Source: an uncultured Chitinophaga sp. | GTDB taxonomy: Bacteria; Bacteroidota; Bacteroidia; Chitinophagales; Chitinophagaceae | DNA: 64,000 bases | Assembly (NCBI RefSeq): GCF_902168175.1 | Contig: NZ_CABHOU010000059.1 | Location: forward strand, 62,001-126,000 | Reading direction: 5' to 3' | Shown: piece after piece, positions 45,198 through 54,296 of the stretch | Layout of the letters: each line of letters opens with the position of its first letter | How positions within the stretch are numbered: the stretch's first letter is position 1 | Made by a program: the position numbers and the translations under genes | The notes under the pieces: generated by a model | Databases searched by the model: none | The model's input: only the letters and a program-made list of their open reading frames with translations | Told to the model about the DNA's origin: nothing

Positions 45198-45770
45198 ATA
45201 AGGCAACTTCTCCAGCTCTTCCACCACATTACTGATGGGCAATCCCATCACATTATAAAAACAACCATTGATCTTATCGATGCCCACTGCACCTATCCAT
45301 TCCTGGATAGCGTAAGCGCCTGCTTTATCATAAGGTTTGTAATGATCTACATAATACTCGATCTGCGAACGCAGCAGCGGTTTGAAATGCACTTCGGTAA
45401 TCTTCGAGAACTCTTTATTACCGTTTTTGTGGCGGATGACTACCCCGGTAATTACTTCGTGCGTTTGTCCTTCGAGAGAGCTGAGTATGGAGATGGCATC
45501 GTCGCGGTCTTTAGGTTTACCGATAACGGTGCGGTTAAGCACTACAATGGTATCGGCGGCGATGATGATATCGTCTTCGGAGCAGAGTTCCATCACCGCA
45601 TCGGCCTTTTTACGGGCGATATGTACAGGTATGGAAGATATCGGGAGCGTTGGAGGATAGGTTTCCGCAGTTTCCACAACTTTCACTTCGAATGGTACAC
45701 CGGCCTGTTCCAGCAACTGCTTGCGGCGGGGCGACTGGGAGGCCAGGATGACAGGCTTTCCTGAATACAT
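45192..45770 (-). CDS. Maf-like nucleoside-triphosphate pyrophosphatase
   Basis: 192 aa. Maf enzymes hydrolyse non-canonical or modified dTTP/UTP/CTP and are linked to house-cleaning and septum arrest. Motifs: LASQSPRRKQLLEQAG at 9-24, ETAETYPP, ADTIVVLNRTVIGKPKD, and the late YDKAGAYAIQEW. The lack of Cys-type variation fits the YhdE (dTTP/UTP) subgroup. Last gene of DUF2520-KdsC-UbiA-Maf. Its start codon shares one base with the stop of the UbiA gene (TAATG). Confidence 0.95.
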   Translation of the reverse strand: MYSGKPVILASQSPRRKQLLEQAGVPFEVKVVETAETYPPTLPISSIPVHIARKKADAVMELCSEDDIIIAADTIVVLNRTVIGKPKDRDDAISILSSLEGQTHEVITGVVIRHKNGNKEFSKITEVHFKPLLRSQIEYYVDHYKPYDKAGAYAIQEWIGAVGIDKINGCFYNVMGLPISNVVEELEKLPYL

Positions 45771-46711
45771 TACAACAACAATTTAAAGAATATCATGGAT
45801 AAGATACCGGTAAGCATCAGCACTTTTACCAGTGAGCTTACGCGGTGATAATGATCGGGCAGGTGTGCCTGCTGCAATAAACGCAGGATATACAGGATGG
45901 GCAACTGAACGAACAGCACCAGGTAAGCAATGGCCCAATACCATCCCATCACCCCAATTCTTATTTCTACCAGTATAATTAATACCTGGAGGCCCAGGAG
46001 TAATCCGAAACACAGGCGTTTGGCCGGGGCCACACCCCATACAATGGGAATAGTGCGGCAACCATCTTTGCTGTCGCCGATCATATCTTCCAGGTCTTTC
46101 ACCACTTCGCGCACCATTGAAATTACGAATGCGAAGATGGCGTATACACCGATGATCTGTATCAGCTTACGTCCTGCCGGCGACATGATGGCCTCGAAGC
46201 TTTCGTATATCTGCCTTTCATAAAAGCCCACCACTACCACCGAAAGGGCAGTAAGGAACGAGATGACCACGTTGCCGATAAGCACCTGGCGTTTGAAAGA
46301 AGTAGAATAAAACCAGAGTAATAAAGAAGAAAGTACCTGCACAAAGCCCAGGTAAATTTGCCCGATCTTCCAGGCCAGTATAAAACCCATCGACACGCCC
46401 GCCATATTAAGAAGGGTATGCCAGGCCATCGCCCAGCGACGGCTGATGATTTTATCCACCACCATTTTATCGGGCTTGTTTACGATATCAATATTAATAT
46501 CGAAATAGTCGTTGATGATATACCCTGCCGCGGCTACAATGACAGTACTGAGTACCAGCACAACAAAATAGTATACAGGCAACGAAGGTTCGCTGCCATT
46601 GTGACGCAGCACGGGGGCCACTACACAATACTGCAGCAGGAACTGCGTAAGCGCTATATAAATGAGGTTCGGATACCTGATCAGTCGTAAATATGCTGCC
46701 AGTAGCTTCAT
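45770..46711 (-). CDS. UbiA-family prenyltransferase, geranylgeranylglyceryl-phosphate type
   Basis: 313 aa integral membrane protein with eight or nine hydrophobic segments. The two Asp-rich prenyl-diphosphate sites are NDYFDINIDIVNKPDK near 67-82 and REVVKDLEDMIGDSKDG near 206. Within UbiA this sequence resembles the geranylgeranylglycerol-phosphate geranylgeranyltransferase (DGGGP synthase) group described from archaea and also annotated in Bacteroidota. Other possibilities are menaquinone or haem prenyltransferases, whose motifs fit less well. It is operonic with KdsC (46-bp gap) and Maf (1-bp overlap). Confidence 0.85.
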   Translation of the reverse strand: MKLLAAYLRLIRYPNLIYIALTQFLLQYCVVAPVLRHNGSEPSLPVYYFVVLVLSTVIVAAAGYIINDYFDINIDIVNKPDKMVVDKIISRRWAMAWHTLLNMAGVSMGFILAWKIGQIYLGFVQVLSSLLLWFYSTSFKRQVLIGNVVISFLTALSVVVVGFYERQIYESFEAIMSPAGRKLIQIIGVYAIFAFVISMVREVVKDLEDMIGDSKDGCRTIPIVWGVAPAKRLCFGLLLGLQVLIILVEIRIGVMGWYWAIAYLVLFVQLPILYILRLLQQAHLPDHYHRVSSLVKVLMLTGILSMIFFKLLL

Positions 46712-46757
46712 AATGTGTTTCCTTTCCTAAACGGTTGCAGCAAATGTAAGTTAAAAA

Positions 46758-47279
46758 TTACTTGGAGGCGATGCTGTCGTCGATCACCCAATGGCCATTC
46801 AGTTTCAGCACCTTTTCGATCACGTCGCGTACGCAGCCATTGCCACCCGTGTTAGGCGAAATGTAGCGCGATATGCTCTTGATCTCGGGGCATGCATCGG
46901 CAGGACAGGCAGCGAGGCCTACCAGTTTCATCGGTTTGTAATCCGGTATATCGTCGCCCATGAACATCATTTCCTCCCAGCGGAGGTTGTGCATTAAAGC
47001 ATATTCTTCCAACTGTTCCCTTTTATCGTATACGCCGGTGTATATATCTTTTATACCCAGTCCTTCGAGCCTGCTCACCACACTTTCAGATTTACCGCCG
47101 GAGATGATCACCACACGGTAGCCCATTTTTACGGCCAGTTGCAGCGCATAACCATCCTTAATATTCATTTTGCGCGACAGTTCGCCACCGGGCATAAGCT
47201 GCACGGTACCGTCTGTAAGTACGCCATCCACATCAAATACGAAAGTCTTTACGGGCTTAAAAAGTTCTAGTACATTCAT
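46758..47279 (-). CDS. kdsC: 3-deoxy-D-manno-octulosonate 8-phosphate phosphatase (KdsC-type HAD)
   Basis: 173 aa, C0-type HAD phosphatase lacking a cap domain, which works as a tetramer. The nucleophile motif FDVDGVLTDG is at 15-24 (Asp16, Asp18), the ISGGKSESV motif near 59, a Lys in YDKREQLEEY, and MGDDIPDYKPM with the last Asp pair. It releases Kdo from Kdo-8-phosphate for lipopolysaccharide. Nucleotide-sugar phosphatases of the same family are possible. It lies in the DUF2520-to-Maf operon. Confidence 0.92.
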   Translation of the reverse strand: MNVLELFKPVKTFVFDVDGVLTDGTVQLMPGGELSRKMNIKDGYALQLAVKMGYRVVIISGGKSESVVSRLEGLGIKDIYTGVYDKREQLEEYALMHNLRWEEMMFMGDDIPDYKPMKLVGLAACPADACPEIKSISRYISPNTGGNGCVRDVIEKVLKLNGHWVIDDSIASK

Positions 47280-47331
47280 CTGCTTCGGTCTGTTCTCTTT
47301 TGCTGAGTGGGCAAAAATATGGTTTTAGCGG

Positions 47332-48114
47332 CTATTTTTCTTCGCCTGATTGCAGGCGGTGAAAGTTATAAATGCTTTGCGACATTAAAGGATAGATTTG
47401 CTGCATAAATGGATATAAAGCCAGTTGTTGCTGATGCAATTCCATGGTTACCTGGTCGTTACGCAAAGCCGGCCCCGTTTGTACCTGGTCGGGCGCAAAC
47501 TTTTCCAGTCGGGAGAACGTTTCGCGGATAATAGGTTGCAGCAATTGAAAATCCAGTTGCTCCTGCTCACAGTACGATTTGGCAAGGGCAACGAGGTGGT
47601 TGGTGAAATTGTTGCAGAACACGGCGGCCAGGTGCATTTGCAGCCGTTGCGCCGAATCCATCACCGTAATTTGCCCTGAAATACTTTGCGCCAGTGATTG
47701 CAGCCGTCGCAGTACATCGTCGGCCGAAGCCTCCAGCAGCAGTGGCATGGTGGGATAATCCTTCGTTTCCTTCCGGATAGACTGTAGCGGGTAAATAACG
47801 CCGGTGGAGGTAGATATCTTGTTGATAGCGTCCAGTGGCACCGCACCGGCAGTATGTGCCACAATACGGCGACCAAGGCGTAGTTTGTCGTTCAGTTCAT
47901 GTATCACGGTATCGCCTACGGCCAGGAGGTATACATCTGCCTCCATATTTATATCCAGCAGGTCGGCGGTATGAGAAGCGCCAAGTAATCCGGCCAGAGC
48001 CGAAGCATTTTCCTTTCTCCGGCTGATGACCTGCTTTACCGGGTGGCCATGCAGCTTTAATAAATGACCAAAACAATGGGCAATATTACCGGAACCTATA
48101 ATAACTATATCCAT
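47332..48114 (-). CDS. Rossmann-fold DUF2520 protein (ProC-like dehydrogenase)
   Basis: 260 aa. The N-terminal NAD(P) loop IVIIGSGNIAHCFG (motif GSGNIA at 7-12) is followed by a Rossmann domain and a helical DUF2520 domain (LQMHLAAVFCNNFTNHLVALA). The arrangement resembles pyrroline-5-carboxylate reductase and 6-phosphogluconate-dehydrogenase-like folds. The substrate is unknown. First gene of the operon leading to kdsC, the UbiA gene and maf. Divergent from topA with 211 bp between. Confidence 0.88.
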   Translation of the reverse strand: MDIVIIGSGNIAHCFGHLLKLHGHPVKQVISRRKENASALAGLLGASHTADLLDINMEADVYLLAVGDTVIHELNDKLRLGRRIVAHTAGAVPLDAINKISTSTGVIYPLQSIRKETKDYPTMPLLLEASADDVLRRLQSLAQSISGQITVMDSAQRLQMHLAAVFCNNFTNHLVALAKSYCEQEQLDFQLLQPIIRETFSRLEKFAPDQVQTGPALRNDQVTMELHQQQLALYPFMQQIYPLMSQSIYNFHRLQSGEEK

Positions 48115-48325
48115 TTCGGTTTATTTTAAAATATTATATACCCATCCGATCAGGTGCCAAGGAGGGCCATGGAGCAGGCTTAACCACAGATATACGTCCA
48201 ATTTACGACCCTTTGCGATTTCCCCGCTATTTTTTATATCAACCTACTTTTATATACTTGCAAAATCCGGATGTGTCTCTTTTCCCGATATTTTCCGTAT
48301 TTATATATAATAAAGCTGGCGTTTC

Positions 48326-50683
48326 ATGGCAAAAAATCTGGTAATAGTAGAGTCCCCGGCGAAGGCTAAGACTATCGAAAAGATACTGGGCAAAGATTTT
48401 GAAGTTACTTCCTGCTTCGGTCACATCCGCGACCTGGAGAAGGATGATATGGGCATCGATATCAAAAACAACTTCAAGCCTAAATATATTATCCCTGAGG
48501 AGAAAGAAAAAGTGGTAAAGGACCTCAAGAAGATGGCCAAAGAAGCCGATGAGGTTTGGTTAGCAACGGATGAGGACCGTGAGGGTGAGGCTATTTCCTG
48601 GCACCTGGCCGAGGTATTGGGCCTCGATCCGGAAACCACGAAACGTATTGTATTCCATGAGATTACGAAGCCAGCCATCGAAAAAGCGGTAAACCAGCCC
48701 CGCTTTCTCGACATGAACCTGGTGAACGCCCAGCAGGCCCGCCGTATCCTCGACAGGATCGTGGGTTTTGAATTATCGCCCGTGTTGTGGAGAAAAATGA
48801 GCATGCGCAACTCACTGTCTGCCGGCCGTGTGCAGTCCGTGGCCGTTCGCCTGATCGTAGAACGTGAAAGGGAAATCAACCACTTTACCTCCACCAGCGC
48901 CTTTAAACTCGAAGCATTTTTTACCGCTAAAGATATATCCGGCAAGACCGTTACCTTCAAAGCCGACGGCCCTTCCCGCTTCAAAACATCCGATGATGCC
49001 GAGAAGTTTCTCCAGGCATGCGTAGGTGCTGCCTACTCGGTGAAAGACATCCAGGTTAAACCTGGTAAAAAGTCGCCAGCCGCCCCCTTCACCACTTCTA
49101 CCCTGCAACAGGAAGCCAGCCGTAAACTCGGTTACAGTGTTTCTAAAACCATGTTGCTGGCGCAGAAGCTGTACGAAAGTGGTAAAATCAGCTACATGAG
49201 GACCGACTCCGTGAACCTCTCTGAAACCGCCATGGCCGATATCAGCAAAGAGATCACGGGACAGTACGGTGAAAAATACCTGCAAACACGTAAGTACAAG
49301 AATAAAAACGAATCGGCACAGGAAGCGCACGAAGCCATCCGCCCCACTTATATGGAAAACCATACGGTGGAAGACAGCGACCTTCGCCGCCTGTATGAAC
49401 TGATCTGGAAACGTACCATCGCCAGCCAGATGAGTGATGCAGAACTGGAGAAAACGATCGCGAAGATCGATATATCCACCAACCACGAAGAGCTGACCGC
49501 CAGCGGTGAGGTGCTTAAATTCGACGGCTTCCTTAAAGTATACCGCGAAGACCGCGACGATGAGGACCTGCACGAAGAAGAAGAACAGGAAGGCGTACTG
49601 CCACCACTTAGCATTAAACAAGTGCTGGACCTGCGCGAAATGAAAGCGACAGAAAGATTTACCCGTCCTTCGCCCCGTTACACGGAGGCAAGCCTGGTAA
49701 AAAAACTGGAAGAACTGGGAATCGGTCGCCCCTCTACCTACGCGCCTACCATTACGACTATTCAGAAACGCGCCTACGTAGAAAAACGCGATAAGGAAGG
49801 AGTTAAAAGAGAGTTTCGTATCTTAATATTAAAATCAGACAAGATTGAGAAAACAGCTGATGCCGAAAATACCGGTGCAGAGAAATCAAAGCTGTTCCCA
49901 ACTGATCTTGGCATGATAGTTACGGACTTCTTAAACCAGTACTTCGATGCTATCATGGATTACGGCTTTACCGCCAAAATCGAAGGCGAGTTCGACGAAA
50001 TCGCCAATGGCAAGAAGGTTTGGAACAATATGCTCACCGAGTTCTATAGTCCTTTCCATAAAGATGTGGAAAACACGCTTGAAAACGCGGAAAGGGTAAA
50101 AGGAGAACGTTTGCTGGGCGAAGAAGCCGGTACAGGCAAACCGATTACGGCACGCATGGGACGCTTTGGCCCTATGATCCAGATAGGCAAGGTAGAAGAC
50201 GAGGAAAAGCCACGTTTTGCCAAGTTAAAGAACACCCAGAGCATCGAGACCATTACGATGGACGAAGCGATGGAACTCTTTAAACTGCCCCGCAACCTTG
50301 GTGTATTCGAAGGCGAAGAAGTAGTGGTGAACATCGGCCGCTTTGGCCCTTACGCCTCACACGCCAAACAGTTCTACTCCCTGAAAAAGGAAATGGACCC
50401 GTACACCGTGGAACTGGAAGAGGTAGCACCGCTGATCGTTGAAAAACGCACTGCAAAAACCGAACGTACTATTAAGGTATTCGAAAAAGAAAAGATACAG
50501 ATCCTCAAAGGCCCATATGGCCCGTATATTAAACAGGGACTCAGAAACTTTAAGATCCCGAAAGAACGGATAGACGCTGCTGCCGATATTACCGTGGAAG
50601 AAGCAAAAGCCATCATTGAAGATGTAAAGGCCAATCCTCCGAAAAAGAAAGCTGCAGCGGGAAGAAAGAAGAAATCTGAATAG
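48326..50683 (+). CDS. topA: DNA topoisomerase I (type IA)
   Basis: 785 aa. Relaxes negative supercoils. The Toprim domain has Glu9 in VESPAKAKTIEK and ATDEDREGEA near 80-89 (Asp-x-Asp-x-Glu magnesium site). The active-site Tyr lies in GKISYMRTDSVNLSE. In place of C-terminal Cys4 zinc fingers there are topo_C repeat units (ARMGRFGPMIQIG, VNIGRFGPYASHAKQFYSL, ILKGPYGPYIKQGLRNFKI), then a Lys-rich tail. Length and layout are normal for Bacteroidota. Translation starts at the ATG in TTTCATGGCAAAA. Confidence 0.97.
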   Translation: MAKNLVIVESPAKAKTIEKILGKDFEVTSCFGHIRDLEKDDMGIDIKNNFKPKYIIPEEKEKVVKDLKKMAKEADEVWLATDEDREGEAISWHLAEVLGLDPETTKRIVFHEITKPAIEKAVNQPRFLDMNLVNAQQARRILDRIVGFELSPVLWRKMSMRNSLSAGRVQSVAVRLIVEREREINHFTSTSAFKLEAFFTAKDISGKTVTFKADGPSRFKTSDDAEKFLQACVGAAYSVKDIQVKPGKKSPAAPFTTSTLQQEASRKLGYSVSKTMLLAQKLYESGKISYMRTDSVNLSETAMADISKEITGQYGEKYLQTRKYKNKNESAQEAHEAIRPTYMENHTVEDSDLRRLYELIWKRTIASQMSDAELEKTIAKIDISTNHEELTASGEVLKFDGFLKVYREDRDDEDLHEEEEQEGVLPPLSIKQVLDLREMKATERFTRPSPRYTEASLVKKLEELGIGRPSTYAPTITTIQKRAYVEKRDKEGVKREFRILILKSDKIEKTADAENTGAEKSKLFPTDLGMIVTDFLNQYFDAIMDYGFTAKIEGEFDEIANGKKVWNNMLTEFYSPFHKDVENTLENAERVKGERLLGEEAGTGKPITARMGRFGPMIQIGKVEDEEKPRFAKLKNTQSIETITMDEAMELFKLPRNLGVFEGEEVVVNIGRFGPYASHAKQFYSLKKEMDPYTVELEEVAPLIVEKRTAKTERTIKVFEKEKIQILKGPYGPYIKQGLRNFKIPKERIDAAADITVEEAKAIIEDVKANPPKKKAAAGRKKKSE

Positions 50684-50783
50684 TTGACGGATGAAGTTGA
50701 TGGTTAACTGTTATAAACACAACAGGACTCGTTGCCCTTCACCTGCCAATTGTTTATAGTTTGAACCATTATCCAACGAACGC

Positions 50784-51653
50784 ATGCATGAAACGAAAGA
50801 AATAAACGCCTTGTTCCATCTCCTGGACGATCCCGACCAGGAAGTGTTTGACACTGTGTCCAGTAAGATACTGCTGTTCGGAAAAGAAATCATACCCAAC
50901 CTCGAACATCTCTGGGAAAACACGCTGGACGAGCATATCCAGGAAAGGATAGAACTGCTTATTCACCGCGTTCACTATATGGACCTGCAGGAATTGTTTA
51001 CAGATTGGGCCAGTGTGGATTCGCCAGACCTCATGAAAGGCGCCATACTATCGGCCCGCTACCAGTTCCCTGAACTTAGTCCGGCACCGATCATTGCAGA
51101 AATAGAACGTATTAAGCGTAACATATGGCTGGAACTGAATAATTACCTCACCCCGCTCGAACAGATCAATGTACTCAACAGCATGATCTATAACTACTTC
51201 GGGCTTAAAGGCGAGGAAATATCCTACCAGCGTAAAAACCAGTTCTTTATTAACCAGGTGGTAGAAGCCAAAAAAGGTAACCCGATTACCAACGGCATTA
51301 TTTACCAGAGCCTCTGCGCCATGCTCGACCTGCCCGTATATGCTGTAAATATTCCCAGGCAGTTCATACTTGCGTATTACGACAGCTTCTACGACTTCTC
51401 CGAGCCGGCGAACGACGATTTCCGCATCCTGTTCTTTATCGATCCCATACAGGGGCAGATTTACACACAGCAGGACGTGGAAACCTACTTCAAGCGCGTT
51501 TCAGTTCACCCGCTGCCCTCGTATTACAGGCCGCAGTCCAACAAACGCATCATCCAGTTATTGCTGGAGGAGCTTGGCAAGTGTTTTCAGAGCGATAAGG
51601 ACCAGTACAAGTACAACGAACTCCTGAACCTGGGTCAGATCGTTCAGCCTTAA
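50784..51653 (+). CDS. Transglutaminase-like (SirB1-type) protein
   Basis: 289 aa, cytosolic. The N-terminal HEAT-like helices (FDTVSSKILLFGKEIIPNLE) are followed by a SirB1_N/transglutaminase-core-2 region: LEQINVLNSMIYNYFGLKG, then NPITNGIIYQSLCAMLDLPVYAVNIPRQFILAYYD, then FFIDPIQGQIYT. In typical members a Cys-His-Asp triad sits in this core. Here SLCAML could supply the Cys, but the expected active-site Ser/Thr-Cys context is altered, so activity is doubtful. Single gene 100 bp after topA, with its own terminator. Confidence 0.8.
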   Translation: MHETKEINALFHLLDDPDQEVFDTVSSKILLFGKEIIPNLEHLWENTLDEHIQERIELLIHRVHYMDLQELFTDWASVDSPDLMKGAILSARYQFPELSPAPIIAEIERIKRNIWLELNNYLTPLEQINVLNSMIYNYFGLKGEEISYQRKNQFFINQVVEAKKGNPITNGIIYQSLCAMLDLPVYAVNIPRQFILAYYDSFYDFSEPANDDFRILFFIDPIQGQIYTQQDVETYFKRVSVHPLPSYYRPQSNKRIIQLLLEELGKCFQSDKDQYKYNELLNLGQIVQP

Positions 51654-51675
51654 AAACAAGCTTATTTGACATAAT

Positions 51676-51715
51676 AAAGGGAACACGGTGTAGGCCATGT
51701 TCCCTTTTTAGTTTT
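51676..51715 (+). terminator. Intrinsic terminator after the transglutaminase-like gene
   Basis: Stem AAAGGGAACA with TGTTCCCTTT, G/C pairs toward the loop, then TTTAGTTTTT. It lies 23 bp past the stop. Confidence 0.85.
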
Positions 51716-51741
51716 TGGACAAGCTTTAGTAGTACTATTCA

Positions 51742-51930
51742 GCCACCGTTGTGTCACTCCCTTCAGCGTTGGTAACAACATTGGGCACGTTCAGTTATTC
51801 CCATTGTGGCGGTGTATAGACCGCACTATAAATCCAAAGGTAACTCCCTTCAGCAGCAACCTAATACCCGGCAATGAGGTAGGGGCGGGCATTTCAAAGT
51901 CTGTCAGGGCGAGGAACGGAGCCATCCTCG
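51742..51930. repeat. Third copy of the 26-bp MITE-end repeat plus a REP-like fragment
   Basis: 51742-51767 equals the 26-bp terminal repeat of the 35.6-kb element with one mismatch. A shorter relative (AACTCCCTTCAGCAGCAACC) starts at 51842. At 51908 a fragment GGCGAGGAACGGAGCCATCC matches the 38.5-kb repeat head. The 339-bp gap between the transglutaminase-like gene and the next minus-strand gene holds these repeats, a terminator and no plausible gene. Confidence 0.65.
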
Positions 51931-51992
51931 TTCGCAATCTCCGCTGCAGTATAAAACTCACCGTACGAATAAGCCGGTATATACCCCAGCTC

Positions 51993-52685
51993 CTACTCCC
52001 GCTTAAACCGCTTTAACGTACCATCCACATTAAACTCAATCCCATACCGCTCCCTGCTTCCGTTGATGCTTAACGGGTACCACCGCACCTTACCATCCCA
52101 TACGATCAGGTATATCGTTGTTGCTGCCTCTGCTCCTTCTATCTCTGCTGCTTTCTCTTTAAATACTTTCTGAATATTGGCTACTGCCATAAAATGAATA
52201 TCGTTTAGCGAAACACTTTTTGTACTCAAACGCTCTTCATCCCTCACACTTAGCTGCACAGGCTTAGGCTCCGACCACTTACCATCCCGGTAATGGTAAG
52301 CATCCACGTAACGGGGGTTCTGCGGTTGGCGAAGGTTCAACATAATGCGGCCATCATCATAAAAATGAGCACTGTTATACAGGAACAACTCCCTACCATC
52401 AAACTGTGGCAGGCTCTTAAGCGCTGCTTCTGCTTTAACCAACCGCTCCGCATCGCCCAAAAAACCCGCCTTCGCCCGCTCCCGTGCCGAAGTGGTTGTA
52501 GTTGTTGTACTGGTAGAGAAACTAACGCTTACCTGCGTACGCGTTGTTTCGGCAACCGCTGCTGGGTTTGGCCTCACCGCCAACACCGGCCTGTCAGGCT
52601 CGAACGTTTCTTTAATACTGTTCGCTACAGGATCGCAGCCCGCAAAAGCAACAGTAAACATCGTAAGTATAAATAGCTTTTTCAT
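51993..52685 (-). CDS. Uncharacterised lipoprotein
   Basis: 230 aa with a lipoprotein signal MKKLFILTMFTVAFAGC (Cys17). A Ser/Thr-rich linker (SVSFSTSTTTTTTSA) precedes a mixed alpha/beta domain with KSVSLNDIHFMAVANIQKVF and TIYLIVWDGKVRWYPLSINGSRERYG. Family not recognised. It is the last gene of a three-gene unit with a membrane protein (9-bp gap) and a soluble protein upstream. All three are unknown, so a shared envelope function is the most that can be said. Confidence 0.78.
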   Translation of the reverse strand: MKKLFILTMFTVAFAGCDPVANSIKETFEPDRPVLAVRPNPAAVAETTRTQVSVSFSTSTTTTTTSARERAKAGFLGDAERLVKAEAALKSLPQFDGRELFLYNSAHFYDDGRIMLNLRQPQNPRYVDAYHYRDGKWSEPKPVQLSVRDEERLSTKSVSLNDIHFMAVANIQKVFKEKAAEIEGAEAATTIYLIVWDGKVRWYPLSINGSRERYGIEFNVDGTLKRFKRE

Positions 52686-52694
52686 TGATTCATT

Positions 52695-53672
52695 TTAATC
52701 CAGGTCACTCGCAAAGGCTACTAGTTCTGGTTTCTCTTCCAGGTAAAAAATATCGGCCTGTTCCTGCTTTACGGTACCGAGGTCCAGCAGGTTTACGATC
52801 TTTTTAACACTGGCCCGGCGTATGTTTTGGTTACGATCGGTGTATTCCAGTTCGAACTTTACCATCGGCTGCTCGTTCACATAAAGCCCTGTTTGCGAGG
52901 CGTTGATCAGCCTCGCGGTGGTCCTAATACCTTTGAACTTAAGCAATGCGTTGTTACGTGCTGTGCCTCCGCCTAACCTGCTGAAAATAAGGCCAAACAG
53001 TCCACGGTAAAATAGTAGTACCAGCGGGCAAATAACCAGCGGGTGACCGAAACCGAGGAAACGCCAGCCCATACCATGACTTTCAAATTGATACGAGAAA
53101 ATGTAATAACCGATAACAGCGGCTATGATAGCCAGCCAGCCCAACACCAGCAATACTATCCGGCTTTTCTTCACTTCCGCTTCTGCTGTTTCAAACATGA
53201 AGTAAGGAATGTTTTTCACCTCCTTATCAATCACTATGCTCACGGTTTTGCCTGTATCAAAACGTCGCTCGTACGACTTGGTATCGTTTACCTGCGTTAC
53301 CTGTTCAATGGCACTGCCGGCCAGGTTGTTAAAACCCAGCTTTATCTCGTACGTTTCGTAGGTAGCGCCTGGCTTCGATATGTTTACGGAGCTCAGTACT
53401 TTTGCATCTCTCCTCACGCCTTCACTTTGAATTTGCGAAATGTTTTGCTTCACTACAAACACATTCACTATCCATCGCTTTAACCATGTTGCCAGCAATA
53501 CCAGCCATGCTATTACCGATATGCCCAGCAGTGTCAGCGATACCCATGGGTTTCTTTCCAGTGTCATACTATCATCATACCCGCTTGTTATAGCGTAGTA
53601 TAGTATCATTGGAAAAGGTATGGCGAAAAAGAGCATGTACAGCGTCCAGAAAATTACTGCGCCTCGTTTCAT
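52695..53672 (-). CDS. Uncharacterised membrane protein (DUF3592-like layout)
   Basis: 325 aa with four or five hydrophobic segments: two at the N-terminus (AVIFWTLYMLFFAIPFPMIL; WVSLTLLGISVIAWLVLLATWL), two in the middle (IVLLVLGWLAIIAAVIGYYI; PLVICPLVLLFYRGLFGLIF). They are separated by soluble beta domains of similar design (RRDAKVLSSVNISKPGATYE.. and IRTTARLINASQTGLYVNEQ..), suggesting an internal duplication of a DUF3592-type domain. Function unknown. Its ATG overlaps the stop of the upstream gene by 4 bp. Confidence 0.78.
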   Translation of the reverse strand: MKRGAVIFWTLYMLFFAIPFPMILYYAITSGYDDSMTLERNPWVSLTLLGISVIAWLVLLATWLKRWIVNVFVVKQNISQIQSEGVRRDAKVLSSVNISKPGATYETYEIKLGFNNLAGSAIEQVTQVNDTKSYERRFDTGKTVSIVIDKEVKNIPYFMFETAEAEVKKSRIVLLVLGWLAIIAAVIGYYIFSYQFESHGMGWRFLGFGHPLVICPLVLLFYRGLFGLIFSRLGGGTARNNALLKFKGIRTTARLINASQTGLYVNEQPMVKFELEYTDRNQNIRRASVKKIVNLLDLGTVKQEQADIFYLEEKPELVAFASDLD

Positions 53673-54151
53673 ATGGCTGACGTTTGTCCGGGAGGTGCTA
53701 CCATAGCCTTTTTTACAGCGGGGTACTCCTGGAAAGTTTGTGTGACTGTTTGAAAAATATTCACTTCGCTGTCCTCTCCCATTTTAGCATCGAACGCCAA
53801 TGGCCCGGTTCTGAAATCCTTTTGTTTGATCAGCGCAAGCCACGACGCAGGCAGCGCAAAATCGTTGCGTTGTATATAATCACGTAAGAGATTGTTGAAG
53901 ATCACTTCCCCGTCTGTATAGTACGCCAGCTCCATTATCCGCTCACCTGTATATGGATTGATACGATCTAAAGAAGTGGCCACTATGCCCGTACAACCAT
54001 GTATGTAATCCGCGAGTTGCGCTCTTAACGCCGGTGTATATATCCCTGGTTGCTGAAACTGCCGGATAGAAGGGTAAGCAGCTGTTTGCGTTTCAACCAT
54101 TTCTTCTATAAAAAACGGGACAGTACGTGTATTCCATTCCGTAAAATTCAT
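53669..54151 (-). CDS. Uncharacterised soluble protein, first gene of a three-gene operon
   Basis: 160 aa without signal peptide or membrane segment. Contains RINPYTGERIMELAYYTDGEVIFNNLLRDYIQRNDFALP; family not recognised. It overlaps the next gene by 4 bp, a strong sign of translational coupling with the membrane protein. It is preceded by 145 bp containing the terminator of the upstream M48 gene. Confidence 0.72.
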   Translation of the reverse strand: MNFTEWNTRTVPFFIEEMVETQTAAYPSIRQFQQPGIYTPALRAQLADYIHGCTGIVATSLDRINPYTGERIMELAYYTDGEVIFNNLLRDYIQRNDFALPASWLALIKQKDFRTGPLAFDAKMGEDSEVNIFQTVTQTFQEYPAVKKAMVAPPGQTSAI

Positions 54152-54246
54152 TGGGCTGCAGGTGGTTTAACTTAGTTCGGTTTTTCAATTACACCGGGGC
54201 TCTTCTCTCTTTAAAGTTGCAAACTTTCCGGCACAGCACCAAGTAT

Positions 54247-54278
54247 AAAAAAAGGCGCCCGTTGTGCGGACGCCCTTC
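54247..54278 (-). terminator. Intrinsic terminator of the M48 protease gene
   Basis: Minus strand: AAGGGCGTCCG loops to CGGGCGCCTT with one mismatch and is followed by a run of T (TTTTTTTATAC). It lies 18 bp after the stop. Confidence 0.85.
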
Positions 54279-54296
54279 GTATAGCTAAAGATGTTA

